A DNA stretch of 53,998 bases from Plakobranchus ocellatus (taxonomy: Eukaryota; Mollusca; Gastropoda; Plakobranchidae), in contig BLXT01008021.1 of assembly GCA_019648995.1 (NCBI GenBank), positions 436,031 through 490,028 of the forward strand, read 5' to 3'. The notes below the pieces were generated by a model. It worked only from the letters and a program-made list of their open reading frames with translations. It did no database searches and was not told where the DNA came from. The position numbers and the translations under genes were made by a program. Positions 24,801 through 38,900 of the stretch are shown piece by piece; the stretch's first letter is position 1, and each line of letters begins with the position of its first letter.

Positions 24801-27800
24801 GTAGCCTTGCCTTATTTAAGAATGAGGATAGCACTGGGGTATCATTAGGGCAAGTATTTTTTCCTCATGATAATCAAAATCAAAGTAAGCCTATAATTTT
24901 GTGCTCACTAGATTTAATTTTAAATAGGTTAAATAGGAGAGCCAGTAAGCACAGGCCATGATCTTCATACACCAAATTTCCTCATCACATAAAAAAAAAA
25001 TTAATTAATCACGTTTTTGATATAAAATTAAATGACATGATTAAAAATAATTAAGTCTTTAGTTTTTAAAAAAATGCTTGGTATTAAATATCTTTCACAA
25101 CAAAGTCATGCACGGGTAGTTTTCACTGCACACCACAAATCCCTCCAGTCCTCCCACCACCTATTTTTTGTTCTGAGCAATTCATGCCAAAACAACACTC
25201 AAAGTCTTATCATCTCTATTTCTGGATGTGCTCCACTGCAGTTAGCAAACAAATTCACCAATGGCTTCTAGTGAGGTTTTGAGATATTATGGCCAAACTT
25301 ACATTACATGTAAAGGCTTACTGGCTCGCTAGTTCTATTTAGGATAACGATGCTCTAAATCATTAAATGCAGCATGCAGCAATACCACACAGAAATGCAT
25401 TTGCTGAAACTAGCTCTACATAAAGGTAATAGTTTCTTGGCACACATTAAAAACAAGTGTTTATTGGTGCAAGATTCTAGCAGACCTAAATGCAATTATT
25501 CATATGTATGTCCATGACATTTACGATAGCCTTCACCTCAATAATCATAGATCTAAATTACAGTACATTTTGATTGCTTTACAGAACTACTTAAGAAAAA
25601 ATGACTTGGAAAGCTTGCAGGTTGGCAGCATAATAATCTTATGTTTTTGAAGCTCAATACCACAAACCATAAAAAATGAAACCAAGCCTACTAACCATGG
25701 CTGTTCCTTAACATTAAAATACATGAAGGTTTGCACAGCGATGACAATGAGCATCTGTGTCACAATGGAGAGTATTGGGCTGGCACCAAGTAGACTCACC
25801 AGGGGCCGCTCTCTGACAAGATCTTTGTATGGACCTGTGTGGCTGACTAAAACACAGCACATGCAACGAATCAAAACCAGTGACATTTAAAAGCAATAGA
25901 AAAGATATATATCTTCTTCTTACATAAAAAAACAACAAATTAAGAGAAAATTTTTATACAAAATAAAAGATTTTAATTGATTTAAATGGCTTGAACTAAT
26001 TAATTTTGGAAGCATATAATTGTTCAAACATCTTAACATCATTTCTTGTAAAGTAAAATTTTACAGCTGTGACTAAAAATAGAAAGTTATGATTTTCTAA
26101 CAGTGAATTGATGGGTTCCAGACACAAGTCAGCCATATCCTAGATATCAAATGAAACACAAAATTAAAATGTAATGCCAGCCTAGGCCTCTGAACATTCC
26201 CATTGAAGATTTTAAAATAGCTTTCAAAAAATGTAAACAAAAAATTTAGAAAAGAGCCTTGTAATCAGCTCACTATATCCACTATACCTTTCCTGCTTTG
26301 CCTGTGCAAACCAGCTAACCTTTGGAGTCAGCAGATGTGTGAAAATGGAAAACACATTCAAGATTGAACATTGTGAAGGCTTTGATGTGCGGTAGCCATT
26401 TTATGTTTGTTATGACCTTGATCAAGTATCAAATTGGCTCTTCAAGCACATTTCAACAATGCCAATATGTTATTGCAAATATAAATAGAGTTGGTCATTT
26501 TTACTGCGATCCTGAAGAGGCATCTGGTTGGCTACTTTGTGTGTCTATTTTCAGCTTCTACAAAATCAAGAAGTTGACACTTGGCCAGTTTGCACCTGAA
26601 ACCATCAAACTGAGATTGACTTGTCTTAAGGAAACTATAAGCCTCTAAGACCAATGCCTTTTCAAGACATAAATCTAACAGCGTAAAGAGTTACAAAAAT
26701 ATCTCCAACAGAAAGAAAACAAGGAATACCAGTATAGGTTCCAAGAAATCACTATGATCAAGATAGGTTTGTTTGGTGCAAATACGCTGTGGATCATGAT
26801 GTTTGCCACAACTGTGGTTTTTTTCCCTCTTTTGCAACATAATTATCAGACTTAATATATTTTTGCTGCATAAAAATGTGCTGCAAACAAAGAAACACTA
26901 AGTGGCCAAAAGTGGGTACTTTTTAAAAAAATTATTACTACAACTAATCAGTAAAATATGGCACGTTTCAATTGTGCATTTTCATATGAAATCATAAATT
27001 TATGACATAAAATTTTATAAACATACGGTCAGTTTAACTTCCCACATAGAGATAGGGTAAAAAATCCTTATAATCAAGGGCTCATAGTAATAAAAAAATT
27101 GTGTCAAACAAAACTTACAGGTAATGCTAAAGCTAGTAATGAGGAAGAAATCAATGTATAAAAACTCGGCATCTGTGAGATTGGCACCAATCTACGAAGG
27201 GGAAAAAGCAAAAAAGTATTTAAAAAAAACCCACAATGAAATGAATCATCCTGATCCTTAAAATATCTGCAATGTTCAGAACATTAGTACTTTTTGATAA
27301 ACAAAACATTAAGAAATGGCTATGGTGATGAACATATGACACAATGTTGAGTTATTTTGATTAATTATGCCATTTCTTTTTTGTTTACTTTGAACCATAA
27401 AAGTCTCTTCACAGAAATAGCTCTGTTACAAGTTACACCAACATTATATGCTTATTTTTTTTTTGTCCAAACAAACAATAATACTGTTGGAAGCTGTCAG
27501 CTGACAGTTAAAAATGAGAAGAGGTTTCTCAATTTAGAAAAAACAATATTAGCAGTACTTTTAGGGAGAGACAATAAGAGAGATAGAGAGAGAGAGAGAG
27601 AAAGAAAGAGAGACACAGAGAGAGAGAAACAGTCAGACAGAGAAAGAGAGAGACAGACAGAGAGACAGAGAGAGACAGAGAAAGTGGGAGGGAGTTGCAG
27701 TTATGTTTACCCAATTTAGCTCATTTACAAAAAATTTAAAAATTACTCTATTAATTAAAAAAAAAAAAAAAANNNNNNNNNNNNNNNNNNNNNNNNNNNA

Positions 27801-29870
27801 AAAAAAAAAAAAAGAGTCTAAAACAGGAAATGGCTGTGACTAATCTAAGAGGGATATCAATTATGTCTCTGCCACACACAAGTGAACAATTTAAAGGCTT
27901 TAGTTTGTATAAAATGTATCCATCGTAAAGTTTTCTTACCCAGTATAAGATGAGAACAGACACAAATTGTGTGAGACTGTAGCAAGCAATGTATTTGAAA
28001 ACACCAAAAGATGTTGTTATGGCTGCTCTTCCTTCCCTGAATCACACAAGAATAATTTGTTCACTTTATCAAAATAGGGAATTCAGAGATCACAAAGAAA
28101 AAAAGTGAGAGATCAAAAAACCTTAACAAAACAGTTTTGAACAAAATTATGTACATAGATACACACACTGTATATTTAATTACATTTGTTTGGCTCAAAC
28201 TATTTTTTTTTCATTGACTGACAAAACTTCACAATTACAGTGCATTCCACCTATAATGATACTGCTTCTGCTGAGACTCTGTGCACTATAAAGGCATTTA
28301 TTTCAATTCTTTACTTTTATTTTTACAAATTCAAAAATTGTTCTGAAATGGCATGCTTTCCCAAGTATTTCTTTTATGACAATGATTTTCTCGGTCTACA
28401 GTATTCCTATAAGTACGACCTGGACTTTTTTTCCTTGCAAGGTTCCATCCCATTATTCAGTCCAACACTTAGCAGACAAAATTGTTCTCTTAAGACATGT
28501 CTACTTATATTTTAGGACTGCTTAATACTTTGGAACCACTCCAAAGGGTAGAAGAGAGGTGAGAGTAAGAACTTGAACAAAAGAACATGTTCTCTCTTTG
28601 CTTTATAATTTGTTATACTGACATTCTCTACATTAATTTAATACTAAAGTTCCTTTTATTTTGATATTTTGTGCACAGTACTTTAATCTTTTAGGCAGAA
28701 AACATTTGGACTGGAAATTTGTGAACATTTAAATACACAGAAGCAGAAAGGAGAATAACAAACATTTACATTCAAGAAGAGATTTTATTAATCTTTTTCT
28801 CTGATAAAAAGAAAAACAACTTTTTGTATCACTATGAAAAAATTCTTTTATAAACACAAGTACTTATTTAGAGCAGTTGAGCATTTGGATCTTTATATGG
28901 AATGTGCATTTACCAACCAATGCACAGTTTCTGCATTTTTGATTCAGCCTCAACTTTACTCTTTTATACACCCTCACAAAAAAAAATACAAAATGTCTTT
29001 CTTGATGGTACTAAAACTAGGCTAAGAAAGTGCAGACTGAGAGAGGTAAAGGTTTTCCAACGGAGTTATCATGGGAATATTTGTACAACCACCACCACCA
29101 CCTCCTCCTCCTTCCCTCTTCCTCTCCTCTCCTCTCCTCATTACCCTCCTTATTTTTCTTCTTTTTATTACATTACAATGTTCAAATCTTAAGATGACAG
29201 GTCATCATGAGGACTTACTTGATGACTTCAGGTACACACTCAATGGTTGGTGTCTTGGAAGTGAATGGAGAAGCCACTGATGCTTCTGTTTCAGACAAAG
29301 ATATACCCATATGGGCAGCCTTCAGTGCTCCACAGTCATTTGCCCCATCACCACACATGCCAACGTAATAGCTGTGAGATGCAGAGGAATTCAAATTTTT
29401 AGAAATCGAACCCACAAATAAATGATAGAGAGCAAGCCAATAAATAAAAAATGCTCAGTTTATGTCAATTTAAGAAAATTCAAATATCTAAACAGTAACA
29501 ACCATTTGTTTTATTTGCAATACTTTTGCTAGACTTGTATTTTCTCAGCTTACTTTTTATCATTCTATGCTATGCGCAATCATATGAGATATGAATTCTG
29601 TTGTTTTGTAATTCTCTGCAGGGAGTAATAAAGTATTAAAGGTGATTTACTGCTTATGTCCTTGAGCATTCAATTACTTATGAAATAAATATAGGAATAA
29701 AATAGATGTACATCAAAATATTTAATTCCTTCATGAATTTTATTAGGGAGTAATATTACTATGAAGATAATGCTTTTTATTTTAATTTAAATTTGTAATG
29801 TGCCACTAGCTTTAACTTTTAAAAAGTGTGTGTGTGCATGCGTGCGTGAGCATGCATGTGTGTTTGTTTT

Positions 29871-29918
<48 letters not shown>

Positions 29919-32900
29919 GCACAAGGGGATAAAGCTGATGTCACATTTTGACTGAGAAAACGTCAAAATAAGATTTAAAGATTTCTGGATATTTGTTATC
30001 AACAAAGAGAACTTTTTTTTCCTTTACTATCTTGAAGTATGTCTATTGATGATTTAAAAAAAAAAACTATTGAGATTAATTTTTTACACATTTTTATTAT
30101 CACAGTGCATTTTTCTTTAAGGCAGGGTCAAAATAGACATGACGTCATTTTCAACTTGTTTTTTAATATATTTTACTACTTTATCTTCCCTTTATAAATT
30201 AATGTTGCATTTTGTTCGCTATTGTTTTATTTGCAGAGGCTTATTACAGCAAGAAGTATAATTGAAATTAATTCCATCATATTATATTGATATTTTCAAT
30301 TTCTAAAATATGACTGAAAACTGAAAGCACCGAAAATCTTTTGTTTCAGGGTTGAGATTTAGGTCTACCTCTCCATAATTTATCACATACAATTTTGATT
30401 TTAAAGAAACTGTTCATTTTGGATTTACTTTTTGCATGTTTTTTATCCAGAATTTTGGGCTTATAATATGTATAGCCTGTATATATTTATTTTCTTATTC
30501 ATGAATATTTTTTTCTTTTTTGTGATAATCTGGTTCCTTTTTTTTTTTTTTTCACTTTATTTTTCCATATAGTTGTTATTTCCAGGGGTGGGAGCAAATG
30601 TCAGTTATGCTGAAAATTTGATTTGCCAGGATGGAACAGATACCGAGGATATAGACCCCCCCTCCCCTCTTTTTTGTGATGTTTTTTCTTTTTCTTTTTC
30701 TTTACAGAGTTTCAACAATTGATTAATGCCCTCTCTGCCAAGAACCAAACACACTAACTCCTTTCTGCAAGTATTACAAGATGAATACAGTTTGCTGTTG
30801 GCGCAGTTCTTACCCAACATCCTGGAGCACTTCTACCAGCTGGGCTTTCTGTTCAGGAGCCATCCTGGCAAAGATTGTCCCTCGGACCACCAGCTTCGAA
30901 AGTAGCTCTGGGCAGTGCTGTCTTATAACTGACCAAGTTTTTCCCATCAGAGCAAAGTGGAAACGCTGACTGTCCTCGTCAATCTCAATGGTGCGATTCT
31001 CCTGAAAGAAACGAAAATACCATTACCCATCATAACCCTATATTCAACATATCTAGAATTATTAAGCCAAACATATCAATCAGTTAATGCTCCCTGAAGA
31101 GAATATTTTATAAACCTTGCAAAAAAACTATACTTTAGTCATGGTATATACTTCCTTATAAGTTACTCAAGGCCTTATACTATACATAATTGCTATGTGT
31201 TTTTCAGCTTTGTTAAAACAAAGGGTACTCCATTTTGTCTTTTGTTTTCTCCTATTCTTTCTATCATATTCACAGGTTTTATTTGATCTAGTTAAATTCT
31301 GTCATAGATTTAACTTCTGGCTCTTCATAACACAATCTTGCAAGCAATGTTTTGCACACAGGTAAATAATTATGAGAGAAAAGCTAAAGAAAAATATGTC
31401 TTCTTTTTTGAATGACACAAAAAAAAATAATAATTTTAGAAAATTCTATTATGATTTTTTCGGCACTCAAACTTTAAAAATATGTCTTCAGACCAGTCTC
31501 AAGTCCCATTTCGAAAACAAAATTTTGAGAAAAAAATCCTTTTCGTCTATTCAAACTATAACAATATAATGCGCAATCACAATTTCTCTATTCAGGTTTT
31601 ACCAACTGTTCATGGGTGTATCAATTGTTTAAACATTTGGATGGAGTCCAGACATATTCATCCTTGATTAAAAAAAAAAAGAAATTGGCTAACGAAAGGC
31701 TAGAAATTTGGCCTTTTATAAGTAAGAAAAAAAAAATTATCTTTATGTCAAATATTCATCTAGAAAAATGGAAAAAAAAAAACCTTTATCGAGCTCATTC
31801 TATTTTTCTCAGTTTCATTTTAAGTCATTTGAGAGAGAGGTATAAAGAAATAGGAGCCAAAAAAATATAGTAATAGCTGATAAGCCCTATAAATTTGACA
31901 CTGTAAACATTGAAAGATGTTTTCACTGATTTTGTTCCAGCCTTGTGTTATTTTTAATACATAAAGATGTTTTGACAGTTTACCAAAAGATATAAGTATA
32001 TCTTATGTTTCTGAATATTTCATAGCTGATCCCATAATTTTCATAATAATTGAAAAATACAACAAAAAAAAAGGTATGGCCTTGATGATATGGATTCTAT
32101 CCAGTGCTTGATAAACTTTATTTTATTTTTTCAAAGGGGGTAAAATCAAATTTAGTTTAATGCTCTCTGAGCTAAATATGTTATTACTAAAAAAAAAAAA
32201 AAAGAAATGATTCTTGCGGTTACCAATTGAGTTAAACTAGTTAAATGAACGTTTTATTACTTCACTGAATTTACCCCAGAAAAAACTTCCTCCACTTTAG
32301 TGCTCGCATCATCTGCATAAACAAACTCCATGGTTACTTTGGTCTGCCCAGTTTCAGGAGCATATGCCTGGACAAGGATGATACGGTCCGTTTTGTCCAC
32401 CATACAACAATCTCTTGCTACACTCAGAGCAGTCAGCATATTGTCTCCTGGTTGAAAACAACATCCACAACAACAAATATGATTGCAAACATATTTCTTG
32501 CTATTTAATATTGTGCGTGTGTGTGTGTGTGTGTCTCTCTCTCTCTCTCTGTGCCAAGAAATGCATTATCCATAGTGTGAAGTCTGTGATCAAAGTAGCA
32601 ATAGATTTAGCTATGGCAATAGATCCTTGCTCCTCGTCAAACTCTCTCGCTCTGTCATGACAGTCTGCCCGTCTCCACCTCCCTCTACCTATCATCATTC
32701 TGAGTATCTGATACACCTACTCATAATATTTTGAAGCAAATCAAGTGCAGAAATGTTGAACATGACATAAAAATGCAGCACAAACCTAAAGATAGTAGGA
32801 AGTGACATTGGTTGAAAAAAAATTAAGTGCCTTGATTGGTGTAAAATCATAAACATGGACCTTTAGCATGGTGAGCATGTAGATGAAGTGCCTAGAAACA

Positions 32901-35900
32901 ATGGCGGTTTAAATCTAAGTCGTTGCAAAGCAAACCTCCATTACTCTATCTAGCTCTCTGTGGCTGAAAAGGCATAGCAATTATACATTCCAATCTATAA
33001 TCTATTTTCTTTAATATTTGATAAATCCTTGACACTGACTCAAAGGTTACAAAAGAAAATATTGACTTTAAATCCATCTTTTTCTTTTGAAATTCTCATT
33101 CAGACGCAATGACTCACTAAGTTTTAAATTTGTTATTTCAATGGTGCTTTCAAACTTTTTTTTTTCACTTAGATAAATCAGTTTAAAATTCCTTCAAATT
33201 TACCTATCCATACCTCTCTCTCCTTTACCCTCTCTGTAGCACTTTAAATCTCTCTCTCTCTCTCTCTCTTTCTTGCTCTCACTTCCTCACTCTTTCACTT
33301 CTACAAGCACATCTTTTGTATGTTAATGTTTTGAAATGCTTCTTTTACCTACAACATATAATCACTATTGAATAATTAATGCAAATGCTGACCTAAGTGA
33401 AAATGTGTAAAGTATCATGTGAAGCTCTCAAAAATGCTTCAGTTCCCATTATAAGTTAGTATGCACATACCTGTGACCATCACTGTGCGGATGTTTGCCT
33501 CTAAGAGCTGTCTGATGATTGGTGCTGACTCAGGTTTGAGACGGTTCTCCATCACTAATAAACCCAAAAAGGTAAGATCATTCTCCACTTGCTCTCTATA
33601 AAACAATACAGAAATGCAAAAACATTTCTCTGCACTTTTATATGAGTCATACCCTAGCAAGTATGCATAGAAAAATTCAAGGAAAGAGAAGAAAAAGCAG
33701 ACTTTTCATCCCCTGCATTGCTTTCATCCAGTCTCTGAGCCTGATACAACAAAACAAGCACAAAATCAACCAAGAGAGAGCAAAATCTAAATGCAAAATA
33801 ATAACCTGTGGGTTCAGCAACAAATGTTAAAAGACAAGATAGCAAATTATTCAGTCCACCACATAAAGAAAGTGCTGTAGTAGGTCAAGGGTCACAAGTC
33901 TTGTGAAAACCAAAAAAATTTGCTTTTGATCATGGTGAAATAAAGTTATGTGTTATTGTCATGAATAGCTTTGTTCTGTTTAGTTATAGATCTAGTTGAG
34001 CACCACCTATAACAATGAGTTTTTTTCAATAGAGGAAAGAAGAAAAATCACTCCAAGTCTTGACAAAAATTTAATGAAAAGTTTATCGATTTGAATAAAA
34101 ACAGGGAACTGTTCCAGAAAAGGGATTAATTTCTATGGAATTATTTAGATTTACACGCTCTCAAACATCAGAGGTTTATCTCTACTCTGTTTCTGCAAGC
34201 CCCCTCCAATGATCTCACAACATTCTTATACTCACCACCCATAACTTCTAGAAAATACTAGTTATTCAATGCATATAATACGAGGAACACATTCTAGAAC
34301 TTCTATAACAAAAAAGAATTCACCAAATTATGTCATCACCGTTAGCTAAAAATATTGGCCAATTAAACTTCCTTAATGACCTAACAACCTCTTGTAAATA
34401 AGTGCCCAGACCTTTGATCTAAAAGGATAAACATAGCCAAAACCAAAATAGTTCACCCAAACTAAAATAGGTCTAACTTAGGCCTACTCAAGATCTGACC
34501 AAGCATTGTAAGCAGACAAAGCCAAATCATAGCACAAACAGTTCCCAGTCTAGATGTAGATGTAGAGCAATTCACAGCAACCAATTGTCACAGTCATAAT
34601 ATTTCCAACACAAGTAAAACAAAGCTAAATTGGCAGCATCAAATATTCATTGCTGAACCATTAGAAAAAAGTAAATATTTTATTTGTCCAGACCAACTGA
34701 GTCAAAATGAAAATATTTTTCTGAACTTTTAACATGGATGAAACAAGAAAAGCATATTTTTAACTAAATGGGAAAAACGTTTTTTATAAATGTAGTTACC
34801 GGTTGATTCTCTGAACCTTGACATAGTTTAATTTAGATGGCAAGGCTTTCCAAGCAAGAGCAATAACTCTGAAACCTCTCTGTGTATATGTCTGCAGCAC
34901 TTGGTGAAAGTCAAAAGGTACTGTGCATGAAATAAAAAAACAAAAAGAATCATTTTATACTGATGAACCATAGCAACTAAAAAAAATGAGTAAGCCTCTT
35001 ACTTTTTCTTAAGAATAAATGCACACTCTAAAATTTTAAAAAGGAAATTTTTTAACTCACTGACTACTTTATCCGCAACATTTGCAGGAAAATTTTGTGG
35101 ACGGCAAAATACCAATTCCCCAAATCCTGCGGGTTCCAGTTTCCAAATTTTTGTCCCATGTAAATATTGCAACAGTTGCAGTATAAGTTAAAGCATCCGT
35201 TAGCTTAGCTATTTAGCTTTCGAGTGATACAGGCAATGATTGTTTAGGACAATCAGTACGAGCAGGAGAGCAATTTTACGACACCTCTAGCAGCTACCAG
35301 TTTCCAACTGATTTCTAGATGGAGTCTCGTAGATTTAGACTATGATGAAAGTTTAGATATTGATAGCATCGTGGGAAATGTATAAGATCCACATTATGAG
35401 CCTCCAAAGCAAAAAAGGCCAAGTCTACTCTCCCCAAAGGCAGAGGGAAAGGAAAAGGTAGGGGCTAATCGAGCCTCACTATGGATAAGTCTAGATCTAA
35501 ATCCCAGCCTCAAGTTGGAGCTAGATCTAAAAAATCAACCAAATCACATAGACTCCAAATTTTTTTGTGAGGTAATTTTTATTATCTTGAAAAAGTATAG
35601 TACAAAATTTATAGGTATATCTTTCATAACAAATGCACTGTGATTTTTTGAAAATACCTTTGAAATGTCTGGTACACAGGGAATTATTAGGAAAAAAAAG
35701 TCTGGTAGTCAGTGAGTTAAGACTAAGATTTTGTGAGACACCTACACATTTTTTTTTCATAATAGGGAAGAGCAAAAAAAAGGTTATGGGTTTATCATCG
35801 ACAGGAATGGTCTCACCTTTATGGGTTGTTAACAATTTTTAGACCTTACAGAACACTTAAGGGACTTAGAAAAAGATTGTACAGTTCGAAGTCGTGAAAC

Positions 35901-38900
35901 AAATTCTCTTAAATTCCCAAAGTTTCTCACAATACTTGTGTGTAAATAAGGAAGCAGCAACGGCTGTGAAGATTTCTATGCATACTATCCTGTGCTGTTT
36001 GCATGTGTAAGTTAAAGTGTCACCAGGCCCACAAATTTGGCTAAGTGACACTTATTATGCAAGCTAATCTCTTTAAAAATTTTTAATGGATTTGAAGAAT
36101 GTTATATCTTTTTTCTTACACGAATCTCATTTAGGTCTTTGATGCCTCAAATGATGTTTGATGAAACAAACTGAAACTGGCCGAGGTTAACTTAAAATAT
36201 GCCTCTCTATGTACTTTTGTTAATAATGCATTGCGCTTTTCACTTGCCTGATTCCTTCTTACTAAGGCTGGTGATCATTTCAGGTGACCCTTTCACAAAG
36301 AGATCAAAGTTTTTAGCTCCTAATTTTCGAATGATGACAGACATGCGCTGCAAACTGGATGAGAAAGGGAACTGGCGAACAATTCCTACATCTCCCCCTT
36401 CAAGCTGTGAATGTTAAGAATACACATGTGGTGCAGAATTTGTGCCACTCATGCCTTAACTCACTTGCGCCACATAACGTAAATATACAGGATCAGTCCA
36501 CAAAGCTCCCATAAATAAACTGGATGACAACAAAAACTCTTAAACTTACATCGTAATTCCTGTGAACGTTAGCTGAACCATTTCTCTATCTTTTGTTCCG
36601 GGTTTTGTTTACATTCGATGTGAACTTTTTGTGTTATTGTTTCAAAGGGAGCCTATCCTCAGGCCTTGGAAATTCAATAAACACTATTGTTGTTGTCATA
36701 GAGGAACATCTCTTTCAATAACATTTAGTTTATAAAGCTTAGTTTTCTAAATTGGGTTCTGTTATATCTCAGGTGATTAACAATGATAAGCCCAGCGATT
36801 CTGAGCCAAAAATCCCCTGTAATTCAGACAATGACCCTGAAGAGGAACTTGAGCCTGCGCCCCTTATCCAAAAGCAGGCCAAGAAAACTTAGCTGAAAGC
36901 CTCTAGTTCTAGATCTGTCTCCCCCACCTCATCAAACTAAATTACAGAAAAAAATCAGCACAAGCTATATCTACATCCTCATCCAATGCAAACACAGAAG
37001 CATCCATTCCATGTACCTCAGCCTCAGGTAAATATTCTGAGTAGACTTTATGTTTGTAGTATTTTTTACAAATTTATTCCTAATATTACCACCACATCTG
37101 CAAATTTTCAGTTCGTCCCTTTTTGGCCGTGTGCCAGAAAAAACATTAACATTTTTTGTATTGATGTAAAGTATCTCTTACACTTCATTGTTTAGTTAAA
37201 ATGTTGATCTATTAAATAATGAAAACTAGAATACTGCATTTTGAATGTTGTTTTTTTTTTTTGTTTTTTTTTACAAATTTTGGAAAATGGGTCAAAAAGC
37301 CCAGCCAGCAGTGGTTGTTGACCATAAAATAGCCCAGGCGCGAGTGATTTAAGCTCAGAATAGCACCGTCAAATTCAGATTTGCCAAAGTTTTTTATTTG
37401 CTAAGAAAGAAAAAAATCACTGGTTTGATCTTATCTTGCACTAAAATAAAAAAGACAGTACTTGCTGCACGATAAATTATGGTTATGCATTAAGCAATAG
37501 CATGGTTTAATACAAAAACAAAAAAAAAAAAAGAAATCTGCACATAACAAATAAAAAGGTAAACAGTCATAAGTTTTATAAAAAAAAAATATTTTTTAAA
37601 AGCCTTAGCTTAAAATCTTAACTATGAAATGTTTTTAAGCTTTACTATGTGCTATGCTAGGGACTGTTTTGTTTTTTTGTTTTTTGTGCAGAAGAAGACA
37701 CAAGGAAACTAACAGCATCATCTGTACGCAGCAAATTTGACCTGGGCCTCACGATTGTGGGAGTCATCATATCAAACCTGGTTTCATCATGACCTGGTTC
37801 CAGCAACTCCTGGCAGGGAACAGAAAATGCAGAAATTAGAAAGTTGTTTGATGAAAGTGTTGATCATGTTCTAAACACAAATATAAAAAAAAGATTGTAA
37901 AGCAAAACTCCATTGACATTGAACATTTTTTTTTATAGGAAGAGGTGAGATTAAGCTATATGATATAGTGCTTCCAGTTACCTGTTATGAAACATTCCTT
38001 TCCATTCAAAACCATTAAGCTTTGACCAGATCCCCCACATCCTTTCCTCCATCTACAGCTTTTTATCATATTGAATAAACAACATAAGGGGAAAAATGTG
38101 CTTTTATATTGTTATTGTTAATGTTCTCATTCTCTTTATGTTTTTTTTGTCTTATTACCACTTATGCTGATTGTCTATATAAGTAATTTTTGTTTGAGAT
38201 TTTTAATGACATTCTTTTGTGTCTTCTTTTAATCTCTTTTTTACGCCATCTGCTACAAACTTTACACATTGGTATCATGTATCTGTGAATTGCACTGCAT
38301 CACATCCTTTGCATGTACAGTGGAACACATTTAAACCGAAACTCTAGGAAGTATGATTTCTATTTTGGTTTAAGCATAGCCAGTTAAATAAGTAAGATTA
38401 ATAAAGGAGAGTAATCAGCTTCCGAAATCTTAAGTTAAACCAATCCTTCCCATGGTCACATTACAATGTGAATGAACATGCCTATCCATGAATCCTTCTC
38501 TCTTTTTTATCCACCTCTCTATCTCCTTCTCTTTCCTTTTCAGTTCAGTTCTTGCACCTGTTATCGATGTAGAATATTTAATAGAGCTTTCACAATTTCA
38601 TCATCGCCTAAGTGAGTTTTCCGGTCCAAGTCTTTACTTTTACAATTTAATCATCATCTCAACAAGAGAGATGGCTTTATTACCGGCAGTGATGCAACAG
38701 TGTTTCCTTAGATTAGCGCTGACGATACCTAGACATTATTATAGGGAGTGTCTGGCACAGTCCCGCTGCTTAACCGAATGGTGGAAGAGAAGGGATGGGG
38801 GGGTGTATGCAGTAGACATAGACTTAGCCAGACATTGGGTCTGACCATCTGTAAATACCGGTCAGTAACAGTATTGGGTTTGCATGGAGTGATGGGAGAA

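Larger units (their letters stand above)
22596..25695 (-). other. intron 21 (3.1 kb)
   Basis: It carries a same-strand retroelement remnant between a pair of diverged direct repeats. The rest, 22600-23200 and 24360-25695, shows no gene. Confidence 0.8.
27192..27939 (-). other. intron 19 with GA microsatellite and assembly gap
   Basis: A purine array of GA/GACA units at 27588-27683 is followed by a poly-A interrupted by 27 N at 27773-27799. No gene. Confidence 0.85.

Noticed and set aside
26364-26648. 94-codon plus-strand open frame in intron 20
   Set aside because: No recognisable motif, no splice or regulatory context, and it is inside a host intron.
27357-27719. Open frame with long Arg/Glu repeats
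   Set aside because: Entirely driven by the GA microsatellite; the reverse frame is equally open with Ser/Leu repeats.
29300-29400. CRISPR or bacterial operon signals
   Set aside because: The window is clearly eukaryotic: spliced exons, LINEs and TIR elements; no arrays with regular spacers.
35765-35835. KGETIPVDD on the minus strand as a missing ATPase microexon
   Set aside because: It resembles the family block, but no donor in the right phase connects it to exon 14.
38488-38844. 118-codon open frame as a host gene
   Set aside because: It lies wholly inside the TA-flanked pogo-like element and has no known domain.
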